From: an uncultured Roseburia sp. | Lineage (GTDB): Bacteria > Bacillota > Clostridia > Lachnospirales > Lachnospiraceae | DNA: 64,000 bases | Reading direction: 5' to 3' | Assembly: GCA_947567625.1 (NCBI GenBank) | Contig: CANONN010000009.1 | Span: 1 to 64,000 of the forward strand | Part shown: piece by piece, positions 8,878 to 17,364 of the stretch | How positions within the stretch are numbered: the first letter of the stretch is position 1 | Layout of the letters: each line of letters opens with the position of its first letter | Notes under the pieces: model-generated | What the model was told of the DNA's origin: nothing | The model's database searches: none | What the model saw: the letters and a program-made list of their open reading frames with translations, nothing else | Position numbers and translations under genes: made by a program

Positions 8878-8905
8878 TTGCAATAACAGGATAATGATAT
8901 TGCAA
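8878..8905. promoter_or_regulatory. Inverted repeat in the MATE/AraC divergent region (candidate operator)
   Basis: TTGCAATA (8878-8885) and TATTGCAA (8898-8905) are perfect 8-base arms separated by 12 bases, 67 bases upstream of the MATE start and 105 upstream of the AraC start. The position suits a site for the adjacent regulator; binding is inferred. Confidence 0.4.
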
Positions 8906-9009
8906 AAAGCGTCATTTAATAGGCCCGCAGCCATAGACAGCTGCTTTTAAGGAAAGCGAGGCGCTGTTATCGTCGTATAGGGTGTGGAGGGTATAGGTAA
9001 GGAGATGAG

Positions 9010-9921
9010 ATGATTACAGAAGATTATGGTTCAAGCGCCGGTGCGGCAAAGCATATCCTGTATGACGATGTCGCACCCGGGTTTCATCTTGATTATCGAA
9101 AGGAGCCGGCCCACAGCCATATGGCGCCGCACATTCACAACGCGGCGGAGTTTTATCTGAATCTGTCGGATTTGCCGTATGTGCTGCTCGGCGACAGACT
9201 GCGCGCTGTCCCGGCAGGATCGCTGATCTTATTTCCGTCCTCCTGTATTCACCGGACGGTGCGCACGATCGGAGAAATATATGAGCGGTATGTGCTTTTT
9301 GTCAACATCGAATGGTATTACAAAGTCATGGCGGAAGGTGCAAAGGACTTTGCGTATTTGAGCGACGCCATGCATCCCGTCGTGATCTCCCTGAACGCTG
9401 CACAGCTCTCTTACTTGGAACAACAGCTCCACATGCTCTTGTCCTGTGATAACGCCCTGACGCCCGGGAGCCTTTCGATTTTCTTCTCACTCATGCACAA
9501 AATAGATGAATTATTGAAAGAACCGCTGCGGGAGGGAACCGAGCGCTGCCCGGACTCATATTCGCCGATGATAAAAGCGGCGGTCAAAAAGTCTGTGCCC
9601 ATTCCGCAGCAGCGAGTCAATGATATCATTGCCTATCTCCATGAACATTTCCGCGAGGATATCTCCATGGCAGACCTGACGGAACAATTTTTCCTGGATG
9701 CCGACTATATCGCGCGCATTTTTAAGAAATATACCAACACCACAATCCGGCGCTATATTGCACTGCAGCGCATCACGCAGGCGGGAACACTGCTTAAGGA
9801 GGGACATGCCGCGACGGAGACGAGCCGTATGGTCGGCTATCAGGATTATTCTCTATTTTATCGCAACTTTCATCAGATTATGGGCGTTTCCCCGACCGAG
9901 TTTGCCTCGACAGAGCTATAA
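9010..9921 (+). CDS. AraC family transcriptional regulator with cupin-like sensor domain
   Basis: The 303-residue protein has an N-terminal cupin-type ligand domain (about 20-150; HMAPHIHNAAEFYLN is the typical histidine-rich strand) and a C-terminal double helix-turn-helix (about 200-300) beginning VNDIIAYLHEHF and ending SLFYRNFHQIMGVSPTEF. AAGGAG lies six bases before the ATG. It is divergent from the MATE exporter, which is its likely target; the inducer is not apparent. Confidence 0.9.
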   Translation: MITEDYGSSAGAAKHILYDDVAPGFHLDYRKEPAHSHMAPHIHNAAEFYLNLSDLPYVLLGDRLRAVPAGSLILFPSSCIHRTVRTIGEIYERYVLFVNIEWYYKVMAEGAKDFAYLSDAMHPVVISLNAAQLSYLEQQLHMLLSCDNALTPGSLSIFFSLMHKIDELLKEPLREGTERCPDSYSPMIKAAVKKSVPIPQQRVNDIIAYLHEHFREDISMADLTEQFFLDADYIARIFKKYTNTTIRRYIALQRITQAGTLLKEGHAATETSRMVGYQDYSLFYRNFHQIMGVSPTEFASTEL

Positions 9922-9950
9922 ATGAAAAATGGATGGAGTAAGCAGGATTT

Positions 9951-10013
9951 GTAATTCAGCCCAAGACTTTGCACTCGCTGTAAAGTCCGTGAGAACACGT
10001 AACGGTTGGAATA
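9951..10013 (+). repeat. Palindromic dispersed element, type 1 (copy A1)
   Basis: This 63-base segment holds TTCAGCCC, a hairpin GACTTTGCA-CTCGC-TGTAAAGTC, and CGTAACGGTTGGAATA. The same arrangement occurs inverted at 35888-35960. It directly adjoins a type 2 element. Confidence 0.75.
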
Positions 10014-10079
10014 GGATTGTAACAGTTCGGCCTGCAACTGCGCACTTGTTGCGCAGTTAGCAGGCAGTAGTGCCGAATA
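10014..10079 (+). repeat. Palindromic dispersed element, type 2 (copy A2)
   Basis: Nested arms are TTCGGC...GCCGAA and CCTGC...GCAGG around a perfect hairpin AACTGCGCA-CTTGT-TGCGCAGTT. It starts with GTAACAG and matches the element at 14305-14380 in design and core sequence. Its right end runs into a gene remnant. Confidence 0.75.
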
Positions 10080-10243
10080 CCCGGGATTTTGAAAAGATAC
10101 CAGTTTTTGATGACGATGGAGAAATTTTGCGTTATAATGTTTTTCATGTAGAGCTTGTTATAAGACATTCAGTGGATGGGAAATTGTATCTATATGATGT
10201 CATAAATATAAAAAAAGAAACGAGTACCCCGCTTGAGCCATAG
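10070..10243 (+). pseudogene. C-terminal remnant of a mobile-element nuclease/polyvalent-type protein
   Basis: An open stretch of 57 codons (no start beyond a GTG inside the repeat, stop TAG at 10241-10243) encodes NTRDFEKIPVFDDDGEILRY, HVELVIRHSVDG, LYLYDVINIKKETSTPLEP. I recognise the ending (LYLYD-hNIKKE-STPLE) as that of large phage/ICE proteins carrying a barnase/EndoU/ColicinD-like nuclease domain, common in Lachnospiraceae. Everything upstream is missing, replaced by the palindromic element. Family assignment is from memory and moderate. Confidence 0.5.
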
Positions 10244-10309
10244 GCTGTACGGTTAAAAACTCATTTCTTGCTTTGATCATATGATAGAAAGGGAAGAAAG
10301 TCAAGAGAA

Positions 10310-11776
10310 ATGGATAATGAAATGGATTTGGATAAAATAGATGTAACTTCACAGCCGCCTACAGAGGAGCCAGCCAGACAGTACTATTTCATGGCAAAAT
10401 GCCGCGCGCGGTTAAAAGAGTTTGAACAAAAAAACGGTCGTTTGCCCAAAGCATGCGTAACGACCTTCGGCTGCCAGATGAATGCGCGGGATTCCGAGAA
10501 GATGGCGGGCATCTTGGAGTGTATCGGCTATCAGATGACCGAGAGCGAGGAGGCCGATTTTGTGCTCTACAACACCTGCACCGTGCGGGAAAATGCCAAT
10601 AACAAAGTCTACGGCAGGCTGGGCACGCTGCACAATTACAAGAAAAAGAATCCGCAGATGCTGATAGCCCTCTGCGGCTGCATGATGCAGGAGGAATCCG
10701 TCGTGCGAAAGTTAAAGGAGAGCTATCGTTTTGTGGATTTAGTCTTTGGGACGCACAATATCTACAAATTTGCTGAACTGATCGCGGGCGCTTATGAGGC
10801 GGATTCCATGCTGGTAGAGATTTGGCAGGAAACCGATACCATTGTGGAAGATTTGCCGGTGGAGCGCAAATATTTCTTTAAGTCCGGCGTCAATATCATG
10901 TTTGGCTGCAATAACTTTTGCAGTTATTGTATCGTACCCTATGTGCGCGGCAGAGAGCGCAGCCGCGAACCGGAAGAAATCATCCGCGAGATCGAAAAGC
11001 TGGCTGCAGACGGCGTCGTGGAAGTCATGCTGTTGGGCCAGAACGTCAATTCATACGGCAAAAATCTCAAAAACCCGATAAGCTTTGCTGCGCTTCTGCA
11101 AAAAATTGAACAGGTGGAGGGGATAGAGCGCATCCGCTTCATGACGTCCCACCCCAAAGATTTATCCGACGAGCTGATTGCGGTGATGGGCCGTTCCAAA
11201 AAGATCTGCAAGCACATGCATCTGCCCCTGCAATCGGGCAGCGACCGCATCTTAAAAATCATGAACCGGCACTATGACAAGGCTCATTATCTACAGTTGG
11301 TGGAGAAGTTGCGCGCCGCCGTGCCGGATATCGCCATCACGACCGATATTATCGTGGGCTTTCCGGGGGAGACGGAGGAGGATTTTTTGGAGACGCTCGA
11401 TGTGGTGCGAAGCGTGCGCTACGACAGTGCTTTCACGTTTCTCTACTCCAAAAGAACCGGCACGCCCGCGGCCGCCATGGAGGAGCAGGTGCCGGAGGCG
11501 GTAGCAAAAGAGCGCTTTGACAGGCTCCTTGCGCAAGTGCAGACAATTGCGGCAGCGCAGGCCAAAGCCTACACCGGACAGACGCTGCCGGTGCTGGTCG
11601 AGCAGGTCAATGTGCAGGATGCTTCGCTGGTCTCCGGGCGCCTTTCCAACAATTCCATTGTGCATTTCCCGGGAAATGCCGATATGATAGGAACGTTTGT
11701 GGATGTAACATTGGAAGAGTGCAAGGGCTTTTATTATTTGGGGAGGAAATGTGAAGAAAAGAATCCGCAAGAATGA
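10310..11776 (+). CDS. miaB: tRNA-2-methylthio-N6-dimethylallyladenosine synthase
   Basis: MiaB is a radical-SAM methylthiotransferase that converts i6A37 of tRNA to ms2i6A37. Cluster-binding cysteines are visible: N-terminal UPF0004 domain C55 (FGCQMNARDSE), C90 and C124, and the radical SAM triad C200-x3-C204-x2-C207 (CNNFCSYCIVPYVRGRERSR). A TRAM domain occupies about 415-480. At 488 residues it is of clostridial length, with an N-terminal extension of about 45 residues. The ending overlaps the next gene by 26 bases. Confidence 0.96.
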   Translation: MDNEMDLDKIDVTSQPPTEEPARQYYFMAKCRARLKEFEQKNGRLPKACVTTFGCQMNARDSEKMAGILECIGYQMTESEEADFVLYNTCTVRENANNKVYGRLGTLHNYKKKNPQMLIALCGCMMQEESVVRKLKESYRFVDLVFGTHNIYKFAELIAGAYEADSMLVEIWQETDTIVEDLPVERKYFFKSGVNIMFGCNNFCSYCIVPYVRGRERSREPEEIIREIEKLAADGVVEVMLLGQNVNSYGKNLKNPISFAALLQKIEQVEGIERIRFMTSHPKDLSDELIAVMGRSKKICKHMHLPLQSGSDRILKIMNRHYDKAHYLQLVEKLRAAVPDIAITTDIIVGFPGETEEDFLETLDVVRSVRYDSAFTFLYSKRTGTPAAAMEEQVPEAVAKERFDRLLAQVQTIAAAQAKAYTGQTLPVLVEQVNVQDASLVSGRLSNNSIVHFPGNADMIGTFVDVTLEECKGFYYLGRKCEEKNPQE

Positions 11777-12143
11777 TTTGATTTTTCTGGGAATTTTGGC
11801 GGCGTTGGTCTTAGTCATCTATATCGTAATGACGGTGGGCACCGGCAGGGGCGGCGAAGCTGAGGACGCCCGTGTGGAGATTACGGTGGACGGCGAAGTC
11901 TACGGCGTCTATCCGCTGCACACGGATACCGAGATTTCCATTCTGCGGGAGGGAGAGACTGCCAACGTGCTCGTCATCAAAGACGGTCAGGCGAAGATGC
12001 GGGAGGCGGACTGTCCCGACCGGCTGTGCGTGCACCAGCGGGCGATTTCCAAAACCAGCGAAACGATAGTATGTCTCCCCAACCGCGTGGTGGTCACCGT
12101 GGTGGGCGGCAGGGAAAGTGAGATCGATAGCATTGCGAAATAG
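11751..12143 (+). CDS. NusG domain II-containing membrane-anchored protein (EetA-like)
   Basis: The 130-residue product starts with GTG after GGGAGG, has one membrane helix at about 10-30 and an extracytoplasmic NusG-II domain with a CPDRLCVHQ motif. Proteins of this type sit next to Gx-transporter genes; in Listeria and Enterococcus the pair is part of flavin-based extracellular electron transfer loci (EetA/EetB). The same pairing occurs here with a 26-base overlap to the downstream gene. The role in electron transfer or in quinone/flavin handling is inference. Confidence 0.75.
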   Translation: MKKRIRKNDLIFLGILAALVLVIYIVMTVGTGRGGEAEDARVEITVDGEVYGVYPLHTDTEISILREGETANVLVIKDGQAKMREADCPDRLCVHQRAISKTSETIVCLPNRVVVTVVGGRESEIDSIAK

Positions 12144-12633
12144 AGTGGCTTATCTTGGAATGTTTTTATCTTTGGCATTGATATGCAGTTATGTGGAATC
12201 CCTGATTCCCTTTTATTTTGGAGTCCCCGGCGTGAAATTGGGGCTTGCGAATCTTGTTGTCGTGCTGCTGCTCTACGCGATGGGGGCCAAAGAGGCGTTG
12301 ACGGTGTCCGTGCTGCGCATCGTGCTCGCGGGTTTTCTGTTCGGGAATATGTTCAGTATATGGTACAGCCTTGCCGGCGGACTTCTCAGCTTTTTTGTGA
12401 TGTGGCTTTTGAAGAAGTGCGGCAAATTCGGCGTGCTGCCCATCAGCGTCAGCGGCGGTATTTTCCACAATGTGGGTCAGCTTATCGTGGCGGCGATCGT
12501 GGTGGAAAATTATAACGTCTTTTATTATATGCCGATTCTCCTTGTGGCGGGACTAGTGACAGGGGCGCTGATCGGTGTGGCGGCGCAGGAGATGATACTG
12601 CGTATCGGGGGACGTATGAGGAAGCAGCGGTAA
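12118..12633 (+). CDS. Gx transporter family / heptaprenyl diphosphate synthase component I-like membrane protein (EetB-like)
   Basis: The 171-residue protein is almost entirely hydrophobic, with five to six membrane segments and the family stretch PGVKLGLANLVVVLLLY. Databases label such proteins 'heptaprenyl diphosphate synthase component I' or 'Gx transporter'. The start is GTG at 12118 after AGGGA, inside the upstream NusG-II gene. The pairing suggests a two-protein membrane complex; no isoprenoid synthase component II or NADH dehydrogenase gene follows, ruvA does. Confidence 0.78.
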   Translation: MRSIALRNRVAYLGMFLSLALICSYVESLIPFYFGVPGVKLGLANLVVVLLLYAMGAKEALTVSVLRIVLAGFLFGNMFSIWYSLAGGLLSFFVMWLLKKCGKFGVLPISVSGGIFHNVGQLIVAAIVVENYNVFYYMPILLVAGLVTGALIGVAAQEMILRIGGRMRKQR

Positions 12634-12679
12634 AAGAAAAGGGGCAGATTGCCAATCTGCAAGAAAGGCGCGGTTCATT

Positions 12680-13291
12680 ATGTATTCATATATCAGAGGA
12701 ATTTTAACGGAGCAGGCGGAGGACGCGATCGTGGTCGAGGCCGGCGGCGTCGGATATCATATTTACACCCCGGCGCAGACATTTTCGGCTCTGCCGGGGC
12801 TTGGGGAGGAAGTGAAGGTGTATACGCATTTACATATGCGCGAGGACGCCATGTTATTGTACGGTTTTCTCTCCAAAGAAGATTTAATTTTCTTTAAACT
12901 TTTGATCGGCGTCTCTGGGATCGGGCCCAAGGGGGCAGTCGCGATCTTGTCTGTCCTGTCGACGGACGATCTGCGCTTTGCCGTTATGGGGGAGGACGCC
13001 AAAACGATTGCCCGGGCGCCGGGGATTGGCGCGAAGACGGCGCAGCGTCTGATCTTAGAGCTCAAGGATAAAATCAGCCTTGCGGACGTTTTTGAGGAGA
13101 AGCCAAACCTGGGAGATCGTCAGCCCGACGTCTCCACGGCGGCGGTTAAAAACGATGCTGTCGCGGCGCTCGTAGCGCTCGGCTATTCTTCCTCCGAAGC
13201 GGTAAAAGCCTTAAGCGGTATCGCCGTGACAGAGGAAACAACGGTGGAGGATTTGTTAAAACAATGTTTAAAAAACATGTCACTTGTTTAA
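12680..13291 (+). CDS. ruvA: Holliday junction branch migration protein RuvA
   Basis: RuvA binds four-way junctions as a tetramer and loads RuvB. The 203-residue product begins MYSYIRGILTEQ with the N-terminal OB fold, has helix-hairpin-helix motifs around IGVSGIGPKGAVAIL and APGIGAKTAQRLILELKDK (about 70-135) and the mobile C-terminal domain III (ALVALGYSSSEAVKAL). It lies 25 bases upstream of ruvB. Confidence 0.96.
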   Translation: MYSYIRGILTEQAEDAIVVEAGGVGYHIYTPAQTFSALPGLGEEVKVYTHLHMREDAMLLYGFLSKEDLIFFKLLIGVSGIGPKGAVAILSVLSTDDLRFAVMGEDAKTIARAPGIGAKTAQRLILELKDKISLADVFEEKPNLGDRQPDVSTAAVKNDAVAALVALGYSSSEAVKALSGIAVTEETTVEDLLKQCLKNMSLV

Positions 13292-13315
13292 AAACAATAG
13301 TTTGAGAGGATTTCC

Positions 13316-14308
13316 ATGGAAAAGCGCGTGATTTCAACACAGGTGATGGAGGAGGATATCAAGCTCGAAAAGAGTCTTCGTCCCCAGACACTGGATGCCT
13401 ATATCGGCCAGGAAAAGGCCAAAAAAAATCTAAAAGTATATATTGAGGCGGCAAAGCAGCGCGGGGAAGCGCTCGACCATGTGCTGTTCTACGGCCCGCC
13501 GGGTCTTGGAAAGACGACGCTGGCGGGAATCATCGCCAACGAGATGGGCACGCACCTTAAGGTGACGTCCGGCCCGGCGATCGGCAAGCCCGGCGAGATG
13601 GCGGCGATTCTGAGCAATCTGCAGGAGGGCGATGTATTGTTTGTGGATGAGATTCACCGCCTAAACCGGCAGGTGGAGGAAGTGCTCTACCCGGCCATGG
13701 AGGATTATGTGATTGATATCATGGTGGGAAAAGGTGCGACGGCCCGTTCGATTCGCCTGGATTTGCCGAAATTTACCCTCGTGGGCGCCACCACGCGGGC
13801 GGGATTGCTGTCAGCGCCGCTGCGGGACCGATTTGGCGTGGTCCATCATCTGGAATTTTACAATGTGGACGAACTCAAAACGATCATCATCCACTCGGCG
13901 GCGGCGCTTGACGTGGAGATTGACGAAGAGGGCGCTTTTGAGATGGCGCGCCGCTCAAGGGGGACGCCGCGGCTTGCCAACCGCCTGCTAAAGCGGGTGC
14001 GCGATTTTGCGCAGGTAAAGTATGACGGCGCGATCTCGAAGGAAGTCGCCTCGTTCGCCCTTGACCTGCTGGAGGTGGATAAGCTGGGGCTTGATCAGAG
14101 CGACCGCAATATTCTGACGCTGATGATCGAAAAATTTTCCGGCGGCCCGGTCGGCATCGACACGCTCGCGGCCGCTCTCGGCGAAGACGCGGGGACGATT
14201 GAGGATGTGTATGAGCCGTACCTGGTAAAAAACGGTTTTATCAACCGCACGCCCAAAGGGCGGGTAGTGACGGACGACGCCTACCGCCATTTTGGAATAG
14301 AGCGGTAA
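13316..14308 (+). CDS. ruvB: Holliday junction branch migration ATPase RuvB
   Basis: RuvB is the AAA+ motor that drives branch migration with RuvA. The 330-residue protein shows Walker [14 protein letters not shown], Walker B VDEIHRL, the sensor stretch [17 protein letters not shown] and a winged-helix C-terminus ([17 protein letters not shown]). GAGAGG precedes the ATG. Its TAA stop is formed by the first bases of a palindromic repeat element. Confidence 0.97.
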   Translation: MEKRVISTQVMEEDIKLEKSLRPQTLDAYIGQEKAKKNLKVYIEAAKQRGEALDHVLFYGPPGLGKTTLAGIIANEMGTHLKVTSGPAIGKPGEMAAILSNLQEGDVLFVDEIHRLNRQVEEVLYPAMEDYVIDIMVGKGATARSIRLDLPKFTLVGATTRAGLLSAPLRDRFGVVHHLEFYNVDELKTIIIHSAAALDVEIDEEGAFEMARRSRGTPRLANRLLKRVRDFAQVKYDGAISKEVASFALDLLEVDKLGLDQSDRNILTLMIEKFSGGPVGIDTLAAALGEDAGTIEDVYEPYLVKNGFINRTPKGRVVTDDAYRHFGIER

Positions 14309-14380
14309 CAGTTCAGCCCGCAACTGCGCACCTATGGCGCAGTTAGCAGCCAGTAAGGCTGAATCGTTACGAGCTGTTAC
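14305..14380 (+). repeat. Palindromic dispersed element, type 2 (copy B), overlapping the ruvB stop
   Basis: GTAACAG ... CTGTTAC form the outer arms, TTCAGCC ... GGCTGAA the middle arms, and AACTGCGC-ACCTATG-GCGCAGTT the central hairpin. The TAA inside the left GTAACAG is the ruvB stop codon. The core matches the element at 10014-10079. Confidence 0.75.
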
Positions 14381-14466
14381 ATAGAGCGAGAAGAAACAGT
14401 TGCTTTTCTCGGCAAATACTCTTATAATGAGAAAAGTGATAGTAGGCGCCAAGGGAGGAAAACGTT

Positions 14467-15003
14467 ATGTCGCAGAAGACAAGTGCCGAGGTGTTGATCG
14501 GTGGCAGAGTATATACGTTGGGCGGTTATGAGAGTGAGGAATATTTACAGCGGGTAGCGGCCTATATCAATAACAAGTTGACAGAATACGAAGGGATGGA
14601 TTCATTTCGCCGTCTGCCGGCCGATATGAAAGCCACACTCCTCGAACTCAATATAGCCGATGATTACTTTAAGGCAAAAGCACAGATCGAGAAATTGGAA
14701 AACAGCATAGAGTTGAAGGATAAAGAGCTGTATGGTTTAAAACACAATTTAATTTCCAACCAATTGCAGACAGAAAGTGATGAACAGACATTAAAAGAGC
14801 TGGAGGCCGACAAAAAGCAGCTGGAGGCCGACAAAAAACAATTGGAGGACGGCAAAAAATCTGCGGAGAAAAGCTGCAAATCGCTCGAGGAGCGAGTCAA
14901 AGAGCTGGAGCGGGAAAACAAGGAGCTTTTGCTCAACAAGACGAAGCTGGAGACTTCTCTGGAGGAGGCTTTGCTCGGCAAGGTAAACGCATCGAAAAAA
15001 TAG
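14467..15003 (+). CDS. zapA: Cell division protein ZapA with extended coiled coil
   Basis: ZapA bundles FtsZ filaments. The N-terminal 95 residues match the ZapA domain (AEVLIGGRVYTLGGYESEEYLQRVAAYIN, then a helix). The remaining 80 residues are a charged coiled coil with a short internal repeat (LEADKKQ twice, then LEDGKKS; 21 bp each). The whole is 178 residues, about twice the E. coli length but usual for clostridia. GGGAGG precedes the ATG. It leads a run toward U32, ftsW-like and pbp genes, consistent with a cell-division job. Confidence 0.88.
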   Translation: MSQKTSAEVLIGGRVYTLGGYESEEYLQRVAAYINNKLTEYEGMDSFRRLPADMKATLLELNIADDYFKAKAQIEKLENSIELKDKELYGLKHNLISNQLQTESDEQTLKELEADKKQLEADKKQLEDGKKSAEKSCKSLEERVKELERENKELLLNKTKLETSLEEALLGKVNASKK

Positions 15004-15084
15004 TGAAACAGATCGTTGTAAAGAGGCGGGGAACGGAGTTATGCTTTCGTTCCCTTTTTGGATATGCAGGGGGAGAGACTGGCA

Positions 15085-17364
15085 ATGACCGATCATAAAA
15101 AGCAGTACAAGCTGGAAGTGCTGGCGCCGGCAGGATCTTTTGAGACATTTCTCGCGGTCATAAACGCGGGAGCGGATGCGGTGTACCTGGGCGGCAGCCG
15201 TTTTGGGGCGAGGGCCTATGCGGACAATTTTGATGCGGATGCGCTGCTTCGCGCGATCGACTACGCGCACCTGCACGACCGGAAGGTATATCTGACCGTG
15301 AACACGCTGCTAAAGGAGCGGGAGCTTGCAGAACTTGCGGATTATCTGCTGCCCTTTTACCGGCAGGGGCTGGACGCGGTGATCGTGCAGGACATGGGCG
15401 CATTTGAGCTGGTGCGCGAACAATTTCCCGATCTGGCCGTCCATACCAGTACCCAGATGACCATAACCGGCGCGGAGGGCGCCGAATATATGCATAAGCT
15501 TGGGGCCTCCCGCGTGGTGCTGGCGAGAGAATTATCTTTTGCGGAGATCTCGTATATTCACAGCAGCGTGTCGGTACAGCTCGAGGCGTTCGTACACGGG
15601 GCTCTCTGCTATTGCTATTCCGGCCAGTGTCTGTTTAGCAGTATGCTCGGCGGCAGGAGCGGCAACCGGGGCCGGTGTGCGCAGCCGTGCCGTCTGCCCT
15701 ACGAGCTCTGTGACAGCCACAAGAAGAAGCTGCCGCAGCGGGGGAGCTATATGCTAAGCCCCAAAGATCTGTGCAGCATTTCCTATCTGCCCGATCTCTT
15801 CGAGAGCGGCGTGTACTCGCTTAAAATCGAGGGCAGAATGAAGCAGGCGGAGTACGCTGCGGGCGTGGTATCGATTTACCGCGCCTATGTGGATGCCTAT
15901 CTGGAGGACGTGGCGCGCTATGGCATCGCGGACGCGCGCCGGAGATTTCTTGTATCCGGCGAAGACATGCAAAAGCTCTGGGATTTTGGCAACCGCAGCG
16001 GCTTTACCGAGGGATATTTTTACCGGCAGAACGGCAAAGATATGATCACTTTTGAAAAGCCCGGCCATATAAAGAGCAATGAAGCGCTGCAGAATGAAAT
16101 CCGCAGGACGTACATCGACGATGAATTAAAAGAAAAAATCAAGGGAAACTTAATACTAAAGAAAGAATTGCCTGCTATAATTGAGTTGAGCTGCAAGGGA
16201 AAGCGTGTGAGCGTCGAGGGTGATATCGTGCAGGCGGCGCAAAATCAGCCGCTCTCCTTGGACAAGGTGGAGAGAAATCTGCGCAAGACCGGCAACACGC
16301 CGTTTGTGTTTGACGAGCTGACCGTTGAAATGGAAGATGATGTATTTCTGCCGGTTGGCGCGATCAACCGGCTGCGCAGAGACGCCATGGAACAATTGAT
16401 GGGACAGGTCACGGGAGAATATCACAGAGAGGTTCCCGGCACCATCCCAAACGGTCAAACTGCAAAAAATGAAAGTTTTCACGCAAATTCGACAAAACAT
16501 GCAGGAAATCCTGCAATACAAGCAAAAGAAAACAGTTTTCACCTGTCGGTTTCCGTGGAATGGCGCGGACAGCTCGGAGCGGTTTTGCGGGTGCCCTTTG
16601 TCGAAAATGTCTATCTGGACAGCGGCTGTTACCGCCAGGAAGAGATCAAAGAACTCTTAAGTGAGGACGTATCCGCAATCCATCAGGCGGGAAAACGGGC
16701 GTATTATATCCTGCCTCCGGTATTTCGGAAGCGTACGGCCGGTTTTTATGCGGGACTGTGTGCCTGGCTGACTTCCATTTATCTGGACGGCATTGTCGTG
16801 GGAAGCTATGACAGCCTGGGATTTGCCCTCACACATTTGTCGGCCATGCCGTTTATATTAGATCACAGGCTCTACCTGTTTAACAACAGGGCCAAGGCGG
16901 GATTTGGCAGCCAGCATCCGCTGCGCGATACCGCGCCGCTGGAATTAAACAGAGGAGAGCTTATGGCGCGCGACAACCGGGGCACCGAGCTTGTGCTCTA
17001 CGGCTATCTGCCGCTGATGCTGTCGGCACAGTGCGTGCACGCCAACAATGACGTATGCGATAAGCAGCCGGGGCTGTCTTATCTGAAAGACCGGTACGGT
17101 AAATATTTTCCGGTGAAAAACCATTGCCAGGACTGTTATAACACGCTGTACAACAGTACGCCGCTGTTATTGTTCGACTGCCGGAAAGATGTCTTAGACA
17201 TGGGGATTGTCTACGGCAGATTGTCTTTTACCATAGAATCCGAAAAAGAAACAAGACGGATTTTAGACCTCTATAAGGCATCTTTTTTGACCGGGACCTG
17301 TACCGTGAAAACTGTCTACCAGGGAGAATACACCAACGGCCATTACAAACGCGGGGTAGAATAG
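15085..17364 (+). CDS. U32 family peptidase (RlhA-like)
   Basis: The protein of about 759 residues opens KLEVLAPAGSFETFLAVINAGADAVYLGG, the TIM-barrel start of U32 family proteins, and carries the diagnostic HGALCYCYSGQCLFSSMLGGRSGNRGRCAQPCR with its iron-sulfur-type cysteines. Relatives act as collagenase-like peptidases or, as in E. coli RlhA, in 23S rRNA C2501 hydroxylation; large two-domain forms like this are probably RNA-modification proteins. A C-terminal segment has CQDCYN. I chose ATG 15085 (GGGGGAG nine bases upstream) over TTG 15058. It is followed by the ftsW-like gene without a gap. Confidence 0.87.
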   Translation: MTDHKKQYKLEVLAPAGSFETFLAVINAGADAVYLGGSRFGARAYADNFDADALLRAIDYAHLHDRKVYLTVNTLLKERELAELADYLLPFYRQGLDAVIVQDMGAFELVREQFPDLAVHTSTQMTITGAEGAEYMHKLGASRVVLARELSFAEISYIHSSVSVQLEAFVHGALCYCYSGQCLFSSMLGGRSGNRGRCAQPCRLPYELCDSHKKKLPQRGSYMLSPKDLCSISYLPDLFESGVYSLKIEGRMKQAEYAAGVVSIYRAYVDAYLEDVARYGIADARRRFLVSGEDMQKLWDFGNRSGFTEGYFYRQNGKDMITFEKPGHIKSNEALQNEIRRTYIDDELKEKIKGNLILKKELPAIIELSCKGKRVSVEGDIVQAAQNQPLSLDKVERNLRKTGNTPFVFDELTVEMEDDVFLPVGAINRLRRDAMEQLMGQVTGEYHREVPGTIPNGQTAKNESFHANSTKHAGNPAIQAKENSFHLSVSVEWRGQLGAVLRVPFVENVYLDSGCYRQEEIKELLSEDVSAIHQAGKRAYYILPPVFRKRTAGFYAGLCAWLTSIYLDGIVVGSYDSLGFALTHLSAMPFILDHRLYLFNNRAKAGFGSQHPLRDTAPLELNRGELMARDNRGTELVLYGYLPLMLSAQCVHANNDVCDKQPGLSYLKDRYGKYFPVKNHCQDCYNTLYNSTPLLLFDCRKDVLDMGIVYGRLSFTIESEKETRRILDLYKASFLTGTCTVKTVYQGEYTNGHYKRGVE

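Noticed and set aside
9956-10168. Minus-strand 70-codon gene
   Set aside because: It is the reverse reading of the palindromic elements and the toxin-type remnant; no ribosome binding site or homology.
15058-15084. TTG 15058 as start of the U32 gene
   Set aside because: A GGGGGAG site lies within this stretch, positioned for ATG 15085.
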